Assembly (NCBI RefSeq): GCF_032854445.1
Contig: NC_088302.1
Location: forward strand, 33,017,979-33,081,978
DNA: 64,000 bases
Origin: Liolophura sinensis
Lineage: Eukaryota; Mollusca; Polyplacophora; Chitonida; Chitonidae
Direction: 5' to 3'
The notes under the pieces are model-generated. The model had not been told where the DNA came from and made no database searches. It saw nothing but the letters and a program-made list of their open reading frames with translations. Shown one piece after another: positions 23,701-38,700 of the stretch. The position numbers were made by a program, and so were the translations under genes. Numbering within the stretch: position 1 is the first letter of the stretch; each line of letters begins with the position of its first letter.

Positions 23701-26700
23701 GAACACCACTTTCTGCATGCAGGCAACATGATGAGAGAAAAAGTTGCTCACTGGGAGCAGGTGAGGATAGTAGAAGGTTGGGTTTGTCTTCAGAATAGTC
23801 ATCGCTTCATCATTTAGGTGTGCACGCACTACAGGTAGACAGGTGGAAGGTACGGATCAAATTAGCCACAGACAACGTAAAGTGTGAAAACACAATTATA
23901 ATTTCATGGAATTTCTCACAAACTATAAATCGCTCTGCTGTGCGATCTGTAGCGAAAAGGCTGACTATTTGGTTCATGAATGCATGAGGTGTGACTTACA
24001 GTTGACCACATTAAATATCGAAGATACAAAAAAAAAACTTATCTAAACTCTGAAGAAAAGAAAACATAAATCAGGCACACCAATAAACTTAGACAGCATA
24101 GCAAGGCTACCAAAGAACCCACCTGTAGTAAACACATGAATGCAAAACTTACATCTTTGATTTTACATTCTTTCATTGTTGTGTCGCTCTGATGAAACTC
24201 CTTTTTGTGTTTTACTTTTGTTTCAATTGAATTGATTATTTTTAAACTTTGGGCAACTAGACTACCCTAAATGCACATAAATTTCATCCACTTTTTCATC
24301 CATTATTCCTGATTCTAAGAGTTCTATTGATTATAGATAGGTCTTTTGAGGCTTGCTTAGAAAATGGAAATTGAAGCACTAAAAACAATATCTTGTGACA
24401 TTTATCTGCCTCTAAAAATACAGTTTTGTGGACTTCACCTGGCTTCGGTTTTTTGAACTTCATCAGTTGATCAGGGTCACGAGTCTGAGGAAGGGGGCTG
24501 TTGATTAGATCTAAGGCTGAGTTGAGGTTCCTGGGGTGAAAGGCTGATTTTATACCGGGCCCTGCACAGGATCCCAACTGCTTAAGTTCATTCTATAAAA
24601 ACAAAGAATTGTTAAACATTTTTTTTTTCAAAAAGAGAAACTCGACGACCTGAAAGAATAAGGTACGAGATACTTGCACTAAACACAGAATCCTAGTAAA
24701 CATTATGGAGGAAGTCTTGTACTCACAAAAACAAACAAGAGTGTGATCTGAAACAAATTTTAAGTAGGCAACCCCTTAATCTTTTAAAATGTGGGGAAAT
24801 AAAGCATACATGTAGACATAGAGGAACAACTGTTGTGGACAGTAAAACAGCAAATTGGGGCCTCCGTGGCTCAGTCGGTTAGCGCGCTAGCGCAGCGTAG
24901 TGACCCAGAAGCCTCTCACCAATGCGGTCGCTGTGAGTTCAAGACCAGCTCAAGCTGGCTTCCTCTCCGGCCGTACGTGAGAAGGTCTGTCAGCAACCTG
25001 CGGATCCCCCGGGTTCTGCCCGGTTTCCACCCACCATAATGCTGACCGCCGTCGTATAAGTGAAATATTCTTGAGTACGGCGTAAAACAACAATCAAAAA
25101 AAAAAAAAAAAAAAAAAAATAAAACAGCAAATTTGAGGAACAAATGCTTTGAGAGGAAAACAACAGTTTATTACACAAATCTACAAATATAACAGGCTAT
25201 TCTACCAATCACTAGAGTGCTACCAATCAGGAGTGTGTCAATTTATTCAACAAATCAGCAGAAATAGATCAGACTACTGAATTTGGCATAAAGTTTATCT
25301 TTTAGAAATCCACTTTAAAAGCACATAAAGTTTAACCTGATACTTTTGATGCCAATGCTAAAGATTTTCTCATAAGATATTAATCAAACTTAATGACAAA
25401 ACACAAACTGTGCCACTTGAAAAATGCAAAACCTTAGGCGAAATGCAGTACGCTGCACGACAGGTGAACTCGTGTCTGACTTCTGCAAACCAACAGGAAA
25501 AGGAAACTACATTTTCTTACCAGGAACACTCTGCACCTCTTGCATAGTTATGATGAGACACTCTTCTGTGACACAGCAAGAAGACTTGGGTCAGCAGCTG
25601 AACATGCTACAACACGGACAAACAGACAAACATAAACACATTTCATTTCTTTGAAAAGAATTATTTGACCTTAAAAAGGCACCAACGAAAGTGCATTTTT
25701 AAGAGGCAAATAAAGTTAAAAAATATAAATTTTGGTGCTGAGACTTACATTTATCTTCCCCCCCCAAAAAACTCCAAACACATTTGTAAGATCAAAAGAA
25801 TCAGGCAATATAATTCGCTTTAAAACTGACACAATTTTAGGCCACAAAATTTTTGTGTGTGAGTTACATCACTTTTTGCCATGAGTATCCAATAATAATG
25901 CGAATTTCATCAAGCATTTATTTATTTTATTGCAGTTGTGTACACTGTACCACAGTCTGTTATGTGGTTGGAGGTAGACAGAGAGTCCAGAGTAAACCAA
26001 AGGTCTGTGGCAAGTAAATTACTTTTAAACACTCTTGCAAAACAGATTTTCACCGGCACAATGCTTCAATGTGTATGTGACATTGGTAGAAGGCAACAAA
26101 CTTCATGCGAGACCATATAAATGGCTTATCAGGAGAGGAATTATGAAAGTATCAAAGCTCTAAAGGCAGTAGAGGCAGGGGAATGTCCAGGATTCTTTGT
26201 CCGTAGATATGACTGAATCAGCATAACCAAGCGCCTGAATGACAAGCACTTTAATCAACAACTAAGTTACTCTCCGCTAGTATCCTTAAAATTTCCTTCT
26301 TCGACGTTAATATTTGTTCTTTGTTTTTAGTGTAGTTCTATATCTACAACAGGCGGAAAGTGACAAAAATTATCAACACTGATGACCATGACAAAAACGA
26401 TTTTCAGTTGTATTTCCTACTTTTCTGAGCTGATCGTTGAGCTGGCTCCGTTCATCTGCAGTCATGTTGATCTTACAGCTGGACTCGGGAGAAGGAAGGG
26501 TTTTCTGTAGCCTGGGGATAGGCGGTGGTTGAGATACCCTTAACACAAAACACAACATTATTTATCATTAATCATCGCTGATCCTCCTTTAGGTGGAATA
26601 AGAAGTTGGTGATAAAACATAAAAACACCTTGTGGATATCTAGAAATATAGCTGCAGTGTTATTAGACTATACTAAATAATAAATTTAAAAAAAAGAAAA

Positions 26701-29700
26701 AGAAAAAAAAAAGAATGAAAATACAGGTAGGCCTAAACTGTATCCTAAAGAAGATAGGTACGCTAATACAAGTCTTCACAAGTAATTACTGTAAAATTTG
26801 CTCCAAAAAGTGCATCTCTGAGTCGAACAAACGTCATAAAATATTTTGCACCAAATTGTTAACCTGCAAGAATCCTTCTTATCTTTCTCTTCTTCCCCAT
26901 CTCCATAGGCTATCAACAGCTCATCCAGTAATTCATTCAACTCCTTCTCTGTAAAACACCAAAAGTGTCAAACATTACTTTGAAATATGACAATTATTTA
27001 CACATGTTGCTTAACATTATACTGAAGAATAATTCACTTTACACAATGGTGGTAATTAAGTTTTATGGATGGAGGATGACATGGTATCTTAACCTTTATC
27101 TGGCTTCATTATAATTGAAATCCTGCTTGTTTAGCCCTCATCTCACTATAGGTTTAAGTCACAGATCAGGTCCTAAGTTAAAGCTTACAACATACAACCT
27201 ATGCCGTATAATGTACCGACCCGTAAAACTAACAGCTTATAATTAAAATTTTCAACTTAAAACTTGTTGGCGAAATTATTCCCAGGTGCCTAGGCTATTC
27301 CACCCCCCCACCCCCCCCCCCCCCCCCGCCCACCCCCCCAGGTCCACACCTAATGAACCTTACTTGTGACTTTGGTGGCTTTATCATTACGGAAATCCTC
27401 TTTGTCTGGTTCTTCCTCCTCAGCCTCAGCCAGGAAGTTATACTCAGGGTCGCTGGTTTCATCGTCAGCCACATCATGTGTGTCTTCACTCTCTGCAATG
27501 TCAACAACTTCTATCATTAAGCACAACTCGAGAAGCTTTTAATACACGGATGAGCTTAAACTGAAAGCTGTTTAGCTGCTTGAGATTTGGCACCGCTACA
27601 AACATCATTTTGGTTGTATCACCACAGTCTCCTTGTACTACATGTGTAGCTTCGTCGTCATATAACTGAAAAATTGTTGAGTACGACGTTAAACCCCAAG
27701 CACTCACTCACTCACTCACTCACTCAATGGTGACATGTTTATAATACTGCCACAATGGAATATTATGCTTCAGACACTAAACATGACATCCTATGTAGTT
27801 ATAGCAGGCTGTCACCAAGTCCACCACTACCTCATTACAGTACAGTATTCCCTGGAGTTGAGCTGAATGACCACATTGAGAAGGTAAGGGGAATGTTACA
27901 GTTGTGAATTTATATTAAAACTGCATCTTCCACTTTATCACAGGTCAAGCTTGATCTTCAGCTGTCAAAGGGAAGGTCTCCAGCAACCTGCTGATGGTCA
28001 TGGGTTTCCCCCAGGCTCTGCCCAGTTTCCTCCCATCATAAAGCTGGCCACCATTGAGTAAGTGAAATATTCTTGAGTACAGCATAAAACACCAATCAAA
28101 TAAATAAATAAATTGATGAAACCATGCTAGCATCCCCAAGCGCTCAAATTTGAAGTGACATTTAAGTCGTTTTATGAGCATTTTTCTGGACACATTTATT
28201 CGCACAACATTTGTTCAATAACTCATTATATTCTTTCCTTTTCAAATTCTCATCTGAACAAATGGTGTTCAAAATGACTGACCTGTGGGAGGGGCTTGAA
28301 GGCCTGTGAGGAAATTCAGCCAATCAGGATCGTAGGTTTTCTATCTGGTACATGTCAGCTGTGATGTCAGGAGCTACAAAAGAGGACTCCAGCTCAAACA
28401 GGGACTTGTCTGTCAGCGGAACTTTAGACCTGGTTCTATGAGCAACAGTCTCAGGTCCATCCTGCAAACAAACGATAGTGAGGAGGTTAGATAAGGACAA
28501 GAAAATTAGGGCTAGCCATAAACAAAACAGACACGGTACCTTTTGAGGAAGATGAAGTCCTAAAACATAGCGTCATGTTTTTTGCTTTTTTTAACTACCT
28601 CTGTTCATTTCCTATTTTTATGGAAATGTATTCACTTGAAGTTACAGAAGTGAAAAAATGTTTTTACTTTGCCTGTTGAGCTGACCCAGTTAAATTCTTT
28701 AAAGAAGAACAAATTTTTACCACAGTCAAGTTGTCATTTGACTAAAAACATTTTCCACATTGTCATGATGTTTTATATTAACAGAGCAATGCTGAAACTC
28801 ATACAAAATACCACCACAGTCACATGTAGTAGTCTCAACAATGACCTCATCATTAGCTTTGTCCATGGCATCCTGAAACTTTCTGCCAAGCTGACGAGCC
28901 ACTGACAGCCTTCCTGTCCCTGAGGGTGGATTCATCGGGCTCTGAAACCCCTGGGGGAGATGAAATAAACAGCTCAGTTTACACAAGTAAAGTAACTGTA
29001 CACAAAAACATTTTGACAGTCTCCATTACAAGAATAATCATACACAAAATATCAGCCACGTCTGTGGATGTGTTGACTTTTTCAAACTTTAGAATCATTT
29101 TAAAACTATAAATAGAACAGATACGAGTCTGATACTTTACGAAAAGCAATAATTTGAGATATTCTTGGTAAACAGAGGAAATGTGATTAGATTAAAGATT
29201 ACTGATTTTTGGACAAAATCTATGGTAGACCCTCTTTAAATACAACCACAGCCAAACATGCCAAAGCTTGATTCCAGTTTACAACTGATCAGGGGTGAAT
29301 TGCCTGCAACTAGAGCATGCCCTAGTGAAAATGCAGGAACCCTTCTAAATTACCACACATCTCATTTTAAGTTTAACTGTTCAGCTTTGTCCATGGCATA
29401 AAAACATCACAATGCGTCTTTATTAACATTTTAATGTTTGGGCTGAACAGGGCAAAACTCATAAAACCACTGCAGTACGGTACCTCTGAGTCTTTTCTGC
29501 TAAACCTGCTGCTATCTTTGTACGGGGCAGAGCCAAACCCTGGGGTAGACGGGGTGGTTGGACAAGGGGAGCCGAAGTCACTCATACGAGAGGAGACCAC
29601 ACTATCAGTGTCAGTGTCCATAGCCTGAAAAAAGAACCAAACCAACTTCTGTATTAGCATAAAGACTTCCTATAGTACCTTGAAACATTTTTGATTTCCT

Positions 29701-32700
29701 GAATGTAGGAACCAAAATAATTTCTTAGTAAGAAATATTTTATGTGATAGCTGTAAAGTTTGCTTTGTCTTTTCTGCACATATGAACCAAAATAGTTTCT
29801 GTGGAAGTAGTAGAAATATTGTATGTGCTGTTAAAAAGTTGTTTTTATGTAATGCAATAATATAACTCATGTAATAAATTTCAGTTTTTTTCAGGTATTC
29901 CCCTTATGCGGCTCATCACCTCTCTACAAAGGGAAGCAAATCTTGTAACTCAGAGATAAGCAGTGCACCTATTTGAATTACAACACTGGCTGTGGTTTCT
30001 CATGTTAGCTTGTATTGTTATTGGAATTCCTAGTATTGTCGTTGAGGTGGCTAGAAGGTACAAGATTTCCTTCTCCTTGTGGAGGGCTTACGCGCCCCAT
30101 TCAGAGTAAGCCTTAACAAGTAATGTGGCTGAACAATGTCTGAGTTTCAGCTGACTTGCCTCGGTATCCTTGTCAGGCTCATACTCCTCGTCCTCGTCTT
30201 CATCCTCTTCCTCAGAGAACATCAGGTCCATGATGCTAGGCTTAGGCTCTGACGGCTTCTTCCCAGGACTCATCACCCAGGGAAACAGAGGCTGTAAGCA
30301 CATATCAAAGTCACATATTACAAAACTTTACCATTTCATAAAAACATTACTTTCTGGTATTTCAAGAAATTTAGATCGTTTCTGAAATCACTCAAGAAAT
30401 TGTCTCTTACATGTACATGCATGTAAACCAGAGCAGCCAAGGCAAACTGGTGCAGCCAAGGGAAACCAGAGAAGCCAAGGGAAACCGGAGCAGCCAGAGT
30501 AAACCATCATCAATTGCCAGGTACTATGTACCTGACTAATCTCCTGGAATCCGTACACAAATTGTTGACACAAGCATTATTATGTTATCAGTCAACAAGG
30601 TTCTCTTACTGACTGATTTGATCTGATTCATGCTTGATCACCACAAACTACTGCTTTAACATCTAAGCCAGCTTGGCCCTGGTAATCGCACTGAAGTTTC
30701 ACATAAAATTTACTTAGCCTGGATATGTCTTGCAGACATGCTGGTGTTAAGTCATTAGACACAGCATGTATCAGTATAAATAACAGTAAACTACAACAAT
30801 ACAGTTCAACGAAAATCACATTCAATTCTTTAAGAAACTGAGACATTCAAAATAATCAGCTTACACTGTTAATGCCACATATTATTACCTGAGCACTGCC
30901 AACTTTGGTTTTGGAACGCGTCATTTTTGGTTCATAGGCAGCTTCCTTGACATCTGGATCTTTCTCAGAAGCCAGCGAGTTCTGCACCATATCCAGCACA
31001 TGTTCATTGGTTACAATGTGCTGTTAAAAAAAAAAAAAAGATTCAAAAAATGCCCATAATTCAAAATTATTTGTAAAAATGTGTAGATAATACAAATTTG
31101 TATGAACAGGATGTTATTCACAGGAGTTCCTTGCATGGATAAAAACTTTTTTAAAATTTGTAATGTCAGGTTTTATATAGGACTGAAATGGACATAGTAC
31201 ATTATTTTTAACATCAGTTGTCATCATGTTTTTTATAAAAGTTACTTGCATCTAAGAAATTATTAATATTGCATGTAACAGACATGATTGTGGTGAACCA
31301 AGAAAATAGCTGAAATTTACTATCATAGCCCAAAAAGGCTGGGGTCCAGGGGCCGCCTAGGCTCCGGAAGCTAGAAAAATCTGCGTGGCTGAAAATGGAT
31401 TCTGGGAGGTTTTTGGCTATTAAAATCAAACTAGAATCCTGTAAAATATGAAGAAAACCAACACTGTTTTCTGACTTACAGATTTTCCCATCTGCTTTGT
31501 CCCCACAGAACTCTAATCTTCTGGACAGAGAGAAGAATGCATTTTTGTACCAAAGCCAAAATTTAATACATGTAACAGATTTTTTCTGGTTCAGACATTG
31601 TTAGTAGTGTACAGGTCATTTTCAGCATTTTCAGTCAAATGTTTAGATTAGCATGTTATGGCACAGAATACAACTGTCCAGTTTTTCATTCAATGGCACC
31701 ATGGTGTTCCACTCTGTCTTTCTTGGCTGCCTTTTGACACAACTCCTTGGCTTTCCTTTTCGTCAAAGTGCTCTGTGCCCTAATGTACAGCTGTTTCTGT
31801 TTTTCTGTGGCAACTGATTTCTTCTCTTCAAGAATGGCCTTATACTGGCTGAATGATCGCTTGACATTCCTCACAAGAGTGTGATCAACCTTATCATGGA
31901 GATGGTCCCTCTTCTTGAAATACTCCACAGCAGATTTACCAGAAGCTTTCAAACCATATTTTATGTTTTGTATGGCTTGGTAGGTTTCAATGTTGAGTCT
32001 CCCAGATTTGGCATCAATGACGTCATTCATTACACTGAGGGAAGATTCAACCTGGGGTCCATGGAAACAGGACAGAACAGCCTTAGCCATCTTGGACAGG
32101 CACGGATATTTCAGACATATCTCTTCTTTCCCCCACCACTCATCAATACGAGACCCTTCTGGGAAATCAGGATGTTGATCTGTCTGGTATTTTCTGATAT
32201 TTAACTCATAAAGTTCCTCTTCTGTCTCTGTCAGGACATTAGGCGCCAGTGCTGGTAACTTCTGGAGCAAAGAAAGAGTAAGTGTGTGACCAATTGCATG
32301 AGGGTGAAGGGCAGAAACAGCCTTCAAAAACTTGTTACTTAGTGCTAATTTCTTCTGCAGGGTATCCCCACAGGCGATGTAGGCTTCCTTGACCTGAAAT
32401 GACAATCAAACATAAGTCTTTCTAAAAAATTCAAATGGTTTCTTTTTCAGATTATATCAGACTTCAGCTGTAAAATTCAGAGGCAAAGGCATACAGAAAA
32501 TATGTCCAAAATGCTTTGAATATTTGATGTAAAATTAGCATTTTGTAAACACACATAGATTAATAATAGTTTGCAATAAATCTAATGATTTATGCTTAAC
32601 AGATTTGGACATTTTGACAAAGAAAGAATGAGATGAATCTTTACACCACTTTTGTGGTAGCTTTCCTTCACCTGTTTTAGAAATGAAGTAATCATGTAGG

Positions 32701-35700
32701 TCGGTGTTGAAGGACTCTGGATCAGTTTCAATGCTTTACTTCCCATGAACATCTGCTTCGGTTTCATAATAGCTTGCTTCAGATCCAGCTTCTTCAATTG
32801 AGCTCCGGTTGATGCTGTGTTGATGACTTCTGCTTTGACATAACATCCTAGGAAGTCCTTAAACAGCTTTAACTGTTAAATTAATAAAACAAATATTAAA
32901 ATCTCAAATTAGTCTCATGCATATTTTTTCAAGCTTTTGAAGTAACTCCTGAATGGGAGCAGCTGTGAAAAACAACACATTTTACTCATATCACTCCATC
33001 CTGGAATTATGACATTATCACAGTTACTAGTTTAATGGTTTCAAGCCAATAAAATCAACACTGAATTGTTCCGTTAATAAGAAAATTAGCACTGGCTTAA
33101 ATGACATATGTTCAATATCCCATTTAAACTGACTTTTTGCCATGTGAAATATACGCAACAATTTACTTTCAGTTCACCATACATATATTCTTAGACATTT
33201 TCTTATATCCACCTTCTATAATCATTTTTGTGGACAATGTACAGTGTACAGTACCTGTGATTCATGAAGTTGGTGGATGAGTGGCTCTTTCATCTCAAAC
33301 AGTAGTACAAAGTGTTTGAAGAGAGGGAAGACTGAACAGTACAAGCCCATCACCATTTTTGTCTGTTTTCTCTGTGTAAAAATCCGTGTGACGATGCGGT
33401 CTTTCCTCTCCCTGCATTCCTTTGTTAATTTTTTTTGACCAAGTTTCTGGCAAATTCCACCAGAAATGTAAGTAACTATTAATACCAGGTAAAATATCAT
33501 TTCAGAAAAAATAACATACATTGTCAGACTGATTACAACAGGCTGGAAATCAAGATACATGGCCTGCAACACTTGATAACAATTATGGTAAAGCTCTATG
33601 GTAATGCTTATACAAAAAATGCTGTAGTTATAAACCTTACAGGTATTCAGTATAAAATTATTAATTTACTGACATATAAATATATCTGACTTATTATGTC
33701 AATATACAGCACAGTAATAAATGTATCTTACCAGTCAATGTCCATTGAGAGCCCATCTTTAGTCAACATCAAACAGCAAAGCTCCACGGATACACTGTAC
33801 ATACAATGAACCAAAGTGCAAAATTAAACAAAACACTGGAACAGGGTTAGAACTTCAAACTCATGCCACGCAAAGAACAACAACAGAAGAATACAAATGC
33901 TGAAAGAATGTCATGCTTAATTCATAAAGGAAAATTAATAACATTGGCAAACAACAGGTCAAATTAATGTCAATATATGTATTAAAGTCTACCTTGTGTA
34001 TTTCCCGTATCCGTTCCTTGGATGCTTCAGATACGTTTAATCTTTTTTAGATTTCTACCACTGTCGGCAGATGTTGTCTGTGTTCCTCTTTCATCAACAT
34101 GGGGAAATAGAAAACAGTTGATGCATCAAACAGCCGATTGGTGTCCACAGTCACATCATACACAGACAACCACCTGTGGCTGACAAACCTCTGTGGTATA
34201 CTGTACTTTATTCCCAGAATTTCACACATTTCCTGGTACATCTCCCTCAAATCAGGAGACCACTTCATGTCATTGAACAAATCATTCAACAGCTGTTCTA
34301 AGAACCAGTTAAAGGGCTTACAGAATGCCTTTGCGGCATTGTGGATATGGTGGCAAATGTCACCATCAACATCCAACAGGTGCCCAGCTTTTTTCTCGCG
34401 AATTTGAGTTTCCAGTCCTGACTTTGATCCCCTCATAACATTACAACAATCCATGAGTATGGACATAAGATTACTCCAGGGCACTTCATTGGTTTCAAAC
34501 AAAGTCACTATTTTCTGATAGAGAGACTCACTTGTAACTTTGATGCAGGTCAGAGAGGCAAAATGTTGCACAACTACCTTATTTAAATCTGGACTGAAGT
34601 AACTTGCAAGAACTGTGAGAACTTTTTGGTAGTTTGAACTCGTGTTTTCATCGATGTTTAGTGAAAAGTGAACGGACCTCAGGTTTTCCAACAGTTTGTC
34701 CTCAAACATTTTTCCAACACCAAACCTGGTTTTGTAGGAAGCAGTTGTGCGTGACATTTCTAGATGTTCCAGTGCCCTTTATCTTGAGATAAGGTTTTCG
34801 CCAACTGAATGAGATTAGGAACAATGGCAAATGATAAGAAATATTCAGCCGTGAATGCCAAAAGCATTGCTTCTTGATTGACGATTCTGTCCTTTAATGG
34901 TGTGGCAATTTCAGCAGAAGCTCCTTCAGGGGCCTTTGCAGCAGCAGCTTTAAACATTGGGTGTATACCATAAGGAGCCTTGGAATCTGTTGACTTTTGT
35001 CCAAAAGCAGCTACAACAAACCAAAATGAGAGTGATTATCAAGTTAGTCCTTTAAATTAATATACCAAGTAGGTTTCAAAACAGGACTCGAGCTTCTGCA
35101 CTGTGGTTTACAAAATGCTAAAAGCACAACCTTTAATTTGTATACAATTAATATAGGCTATGTGTTGCCATTAATGCATTATTTGCTTAATATAATTTGG
35201 TAGCATCCCTCTGTCAAATGTAAACAAAAATCATTTAGTATGCTAGTTGGTGGCAATGTCATTATTTTAATTTATTTTTGACGAACATGTGTTTATTTCA
35301 ATTTTTATATAGGCCTATCTTTTTAAGCCTTGATCAATTTATTTATTTTAATATTTAGCAAACTCTAACAGTCTAATGGGTAAATAAAATAAATGCCTAA
35401 TAATCTCATCTGTCTTCATATGATGCCGTTTTAAACCATAGCGAGTTATCAACTGATATTTAACGGAAAGTTCAAAAAGCTGACCAACAAGCAGAAGATA
35501 AGAGCGGGGAGTTACCTCCCTTACTACGTGATCATCTCTGCACAGGTGGAACTGGTAAAGAATAACGGTCCGTGGGCCCTCTACATCACTCCATTCATTC
35601 AAGTCCGCCTCTATTGTCCGACTACAATGGGCTTACTGGAGGGCCCCTAAACCTTACTCCACCCTGAATGTTGATAAGGGAACAGAACTTACCAGATAGA

Positions 35701-38700
35701 CTGTAGTTAGACGACCGCAATTTCAGGTTATCTCTGTGAATTTTCTGGCCGATGTGCTGTGCTAGCGCCTTTCATCCGCGACCCCCATAATGCACATCTT
35801 TGTGGCACAACTCGCAGAAAGCCAAACCGGCGGATGTTATCTTCCTCATGAATTTTCCCACGTATTCCCCGTCGACCTTCCGTTCAAGCCAATCCCACCT
35901 CCAGATGTTTTTCAACCCCTTGTCCACTGTACGCGCATCAAAATCTTTATCTGATCGATCCACGATACTCCGAGACGTTGCCGCCATTTTTGACCGGGCT
36001 GGCTCTGCCTTTGAATAATGGTATCTTGTTCCCGATTGGTTGAAACAGTTCGGCTTAATGAAACACACGATCTGATTGGACAATAGACTCCATTCAGATA
36101 ACATTATAACCTCCGGCATTGCCAGATTTCGGTAGCCATGCATCGGCAAATTGACAGAATCTTCGACTTTATTTTGAGGAAATAAATCGGAACTTTACAA
36201 AATGTTACTACACAGAAAAAAAAAACGGAAAACAGGTAAATTAATCGAAACTGAACAAAGAAAAAGCGGAATTCCGCTAAAAAGCGGAAAAAAATCATGT
36301 CTGATGTAATAATAACATTAACACTGATCACTGTCTAGGAGTTACTTACATGGAGTAAATTTTTAACATTGATTGCTGTCAGGTTGTTCTTCTGCGCCTC
36401 TGCTTCCAGCCTTTTATCCAGGTCTGTCTCCACATCTTCAGCTATTTCCAGTCCAGCCTCGTCAGACTCAGTTAGCTCCCCTGATTCACTGGTCCATAAC
36501 AGGCAAGCTTTAGCCAGATCTTCCTGATCACTGCTATCTGCCCTCCCTTCTGAAGATGAACTCGAATTTCCACTTGAGGTTCCCTTTACTTTTCTACTTT
36601 TAACAAAAATTACCAAAGCTGATATTAGTTCTTGAAAGATCCATGTAAGTTTATTCTTAACATTAACTTTGTTCAATTTATTAATTTTATACTGAGAAGT
36701 AATGCAAATATCACATGAAAACCAGAGCATAAATGCTCATGTTTCTTTTCACTAAATTCAAACCTAAAATTCATTTGCATGTACCTGGGTGGTGTTGGTT
36801 TCATCCAAACATAAACTTAACTTCCATCAAACAAGTTAAAAACACTTAAACTTGCTGTTAAACACAAATTAAGATTAAGACTTAACACCATTTCTACAGA
36901 ATTATAACCAAATTGTGGGGAGATGTTAAATTATACAAGGATGGCCCTGAATTACTAAGCTTCCTTCAGACCATGCCCCATTTCCTCCCACCATTATGCT
37001 GGTCAAATAAGGTCAATAGCCTTGAGTGCAGAGTAAAACACACTTTCAACATAAAACAAGTTGATAAATCAAGGAACTAAATGAAACCATCAGTATATTC
37101 TATATCTAACATTTAATTCTTTATACATCCAGTGCACTTTAATAGTGAACTTACTTTTTTGGAACCTTTTCTTCCTGTTCTCCTTCCACATGTTCAGTCA
37201 GGAGCTCATCAAGAAGTTCACTCAATTCTTTTTCTGTACAAAAAAAAAAAACACATCAATTCAAGTATATTCAGAGAAGTCACTTCAAAGATGTCAGATG
37301 TATACTTGTAAAGTCAACAGATATAATGGAATCAAGGTCACAGGTAAAAGCACTTGGGTTATCATTAAAAAAATCATGGGTTAAAATTCTCATCCAGGCT
37401 GAATGATTTTTCACCAATCTTACTTATTCATTTGATTGTTATTTAACACTGCACTCAAATATTTTAGAAATTTAAACAGAATTTAACAGTAATACAACTA
37501 TGTCCTACTTGATATTTTGGTAGCAATGTCATTACGCAGGTCCTCGGTATCCTGCTCTTCAACTTCAGCCTCAGCCTGGAAATTATACTCAGGGTCGCTG
37601 TTCTCATCGTCAACTGTGTCTCGTGTGTTTTCACTCTCTACAACATAAAACAATAACAAACCCATTGTCAAAATAGAAATTCTATTATACTTCGGATTTT
37701 CCTACTACATGCAATGTGGAACGTCAACCAGTCTAAAATTAGAGATACCCGCATCACAAAATTCCACCTTGGACATCACCATTTCAAAAAAATGGGTTAT
37801 CACAGGTGTTCAGGCCATAAATTCCTTCAGGCAAACGACAACAAACTGATGTTAATTGCTTCAGCATGCTTTGTGTTGGTATGATCCTTACACTCTCGAC
37901 CAGGTGCTGACAGCAGACAAGAGACTGCAGAGAAATGGTGGAGGTAGGTTGTGCAATTTGCCCAGCATTTGCGGCGAAATAATGACTCTTTGTGGAGTCA
38001 TTGCTGTTGATTTTAGACCGATGGTGCCTGGTTCTAAAATTTCAACTCTTCCACATTTACCTGTCTAAAATCAACAACAACTTCTCAATTCTACGACAGC
38101 ACTCTAGCTGGGCTATTGCATTTTTAGACGTCAACAGTTCAACAGAATGTGTTTAATACATTTCAACACTGTGGACTTTGTCGTGAGAAAACGTTTTTTA
38201 TGGAACCAAACTGGCCAAACTGGTACAATGCTCATGGAGTTCAACTTTAGCAGGATCCAAGCATTCTTCAACAAATAGAATTGACAATCATTTATAGAAA
38301 CTCCTGGACAATTATGCATTATATTTATTTCACTGAACTTTCACTCTATACCAAAAAGTTCAAGTTCAAGTTTGTAGCTGGTAAAAATCTGGCACCGACC
38401 AGGTGACCTAAAGAAATGAAACGTCGACCAGTTCATCACAGTTCAATGTAAAAGTAATTTGGGCCTAAAATGTCTTTTCTGATGACATTATGTGGACAAA
38501 CCGATAATGTGTTACTGTAGTTCCTCAACCTTTTAACATGTTTGCAAGGTGTTTAATCAAGCATATTCTGAAGACATTAGTCTGTGTTGAATGATAAAAT
38601 TATACTTTTTGCAAAGCCCTGAAACTGGCCGATCCAACAAATGTGGTTTTGTCTCCAAAATCAAATTAAAAATGTGAATAAATTGCACTGAAAGCTGATC

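Noticed and set aside
24867-24945. A and B box tRNA-like sequence, possible tRNA gene
   Set aside because: It is the head of a SINE with a poly-A tail and target duplication. A cloverleaf is not maintained and the same head recurs in other copies.
24916-25178. Open frames on the - strand rich in phenylalanine
   Set aside because: They cross the SINE and its poly-A/poly-T tail.
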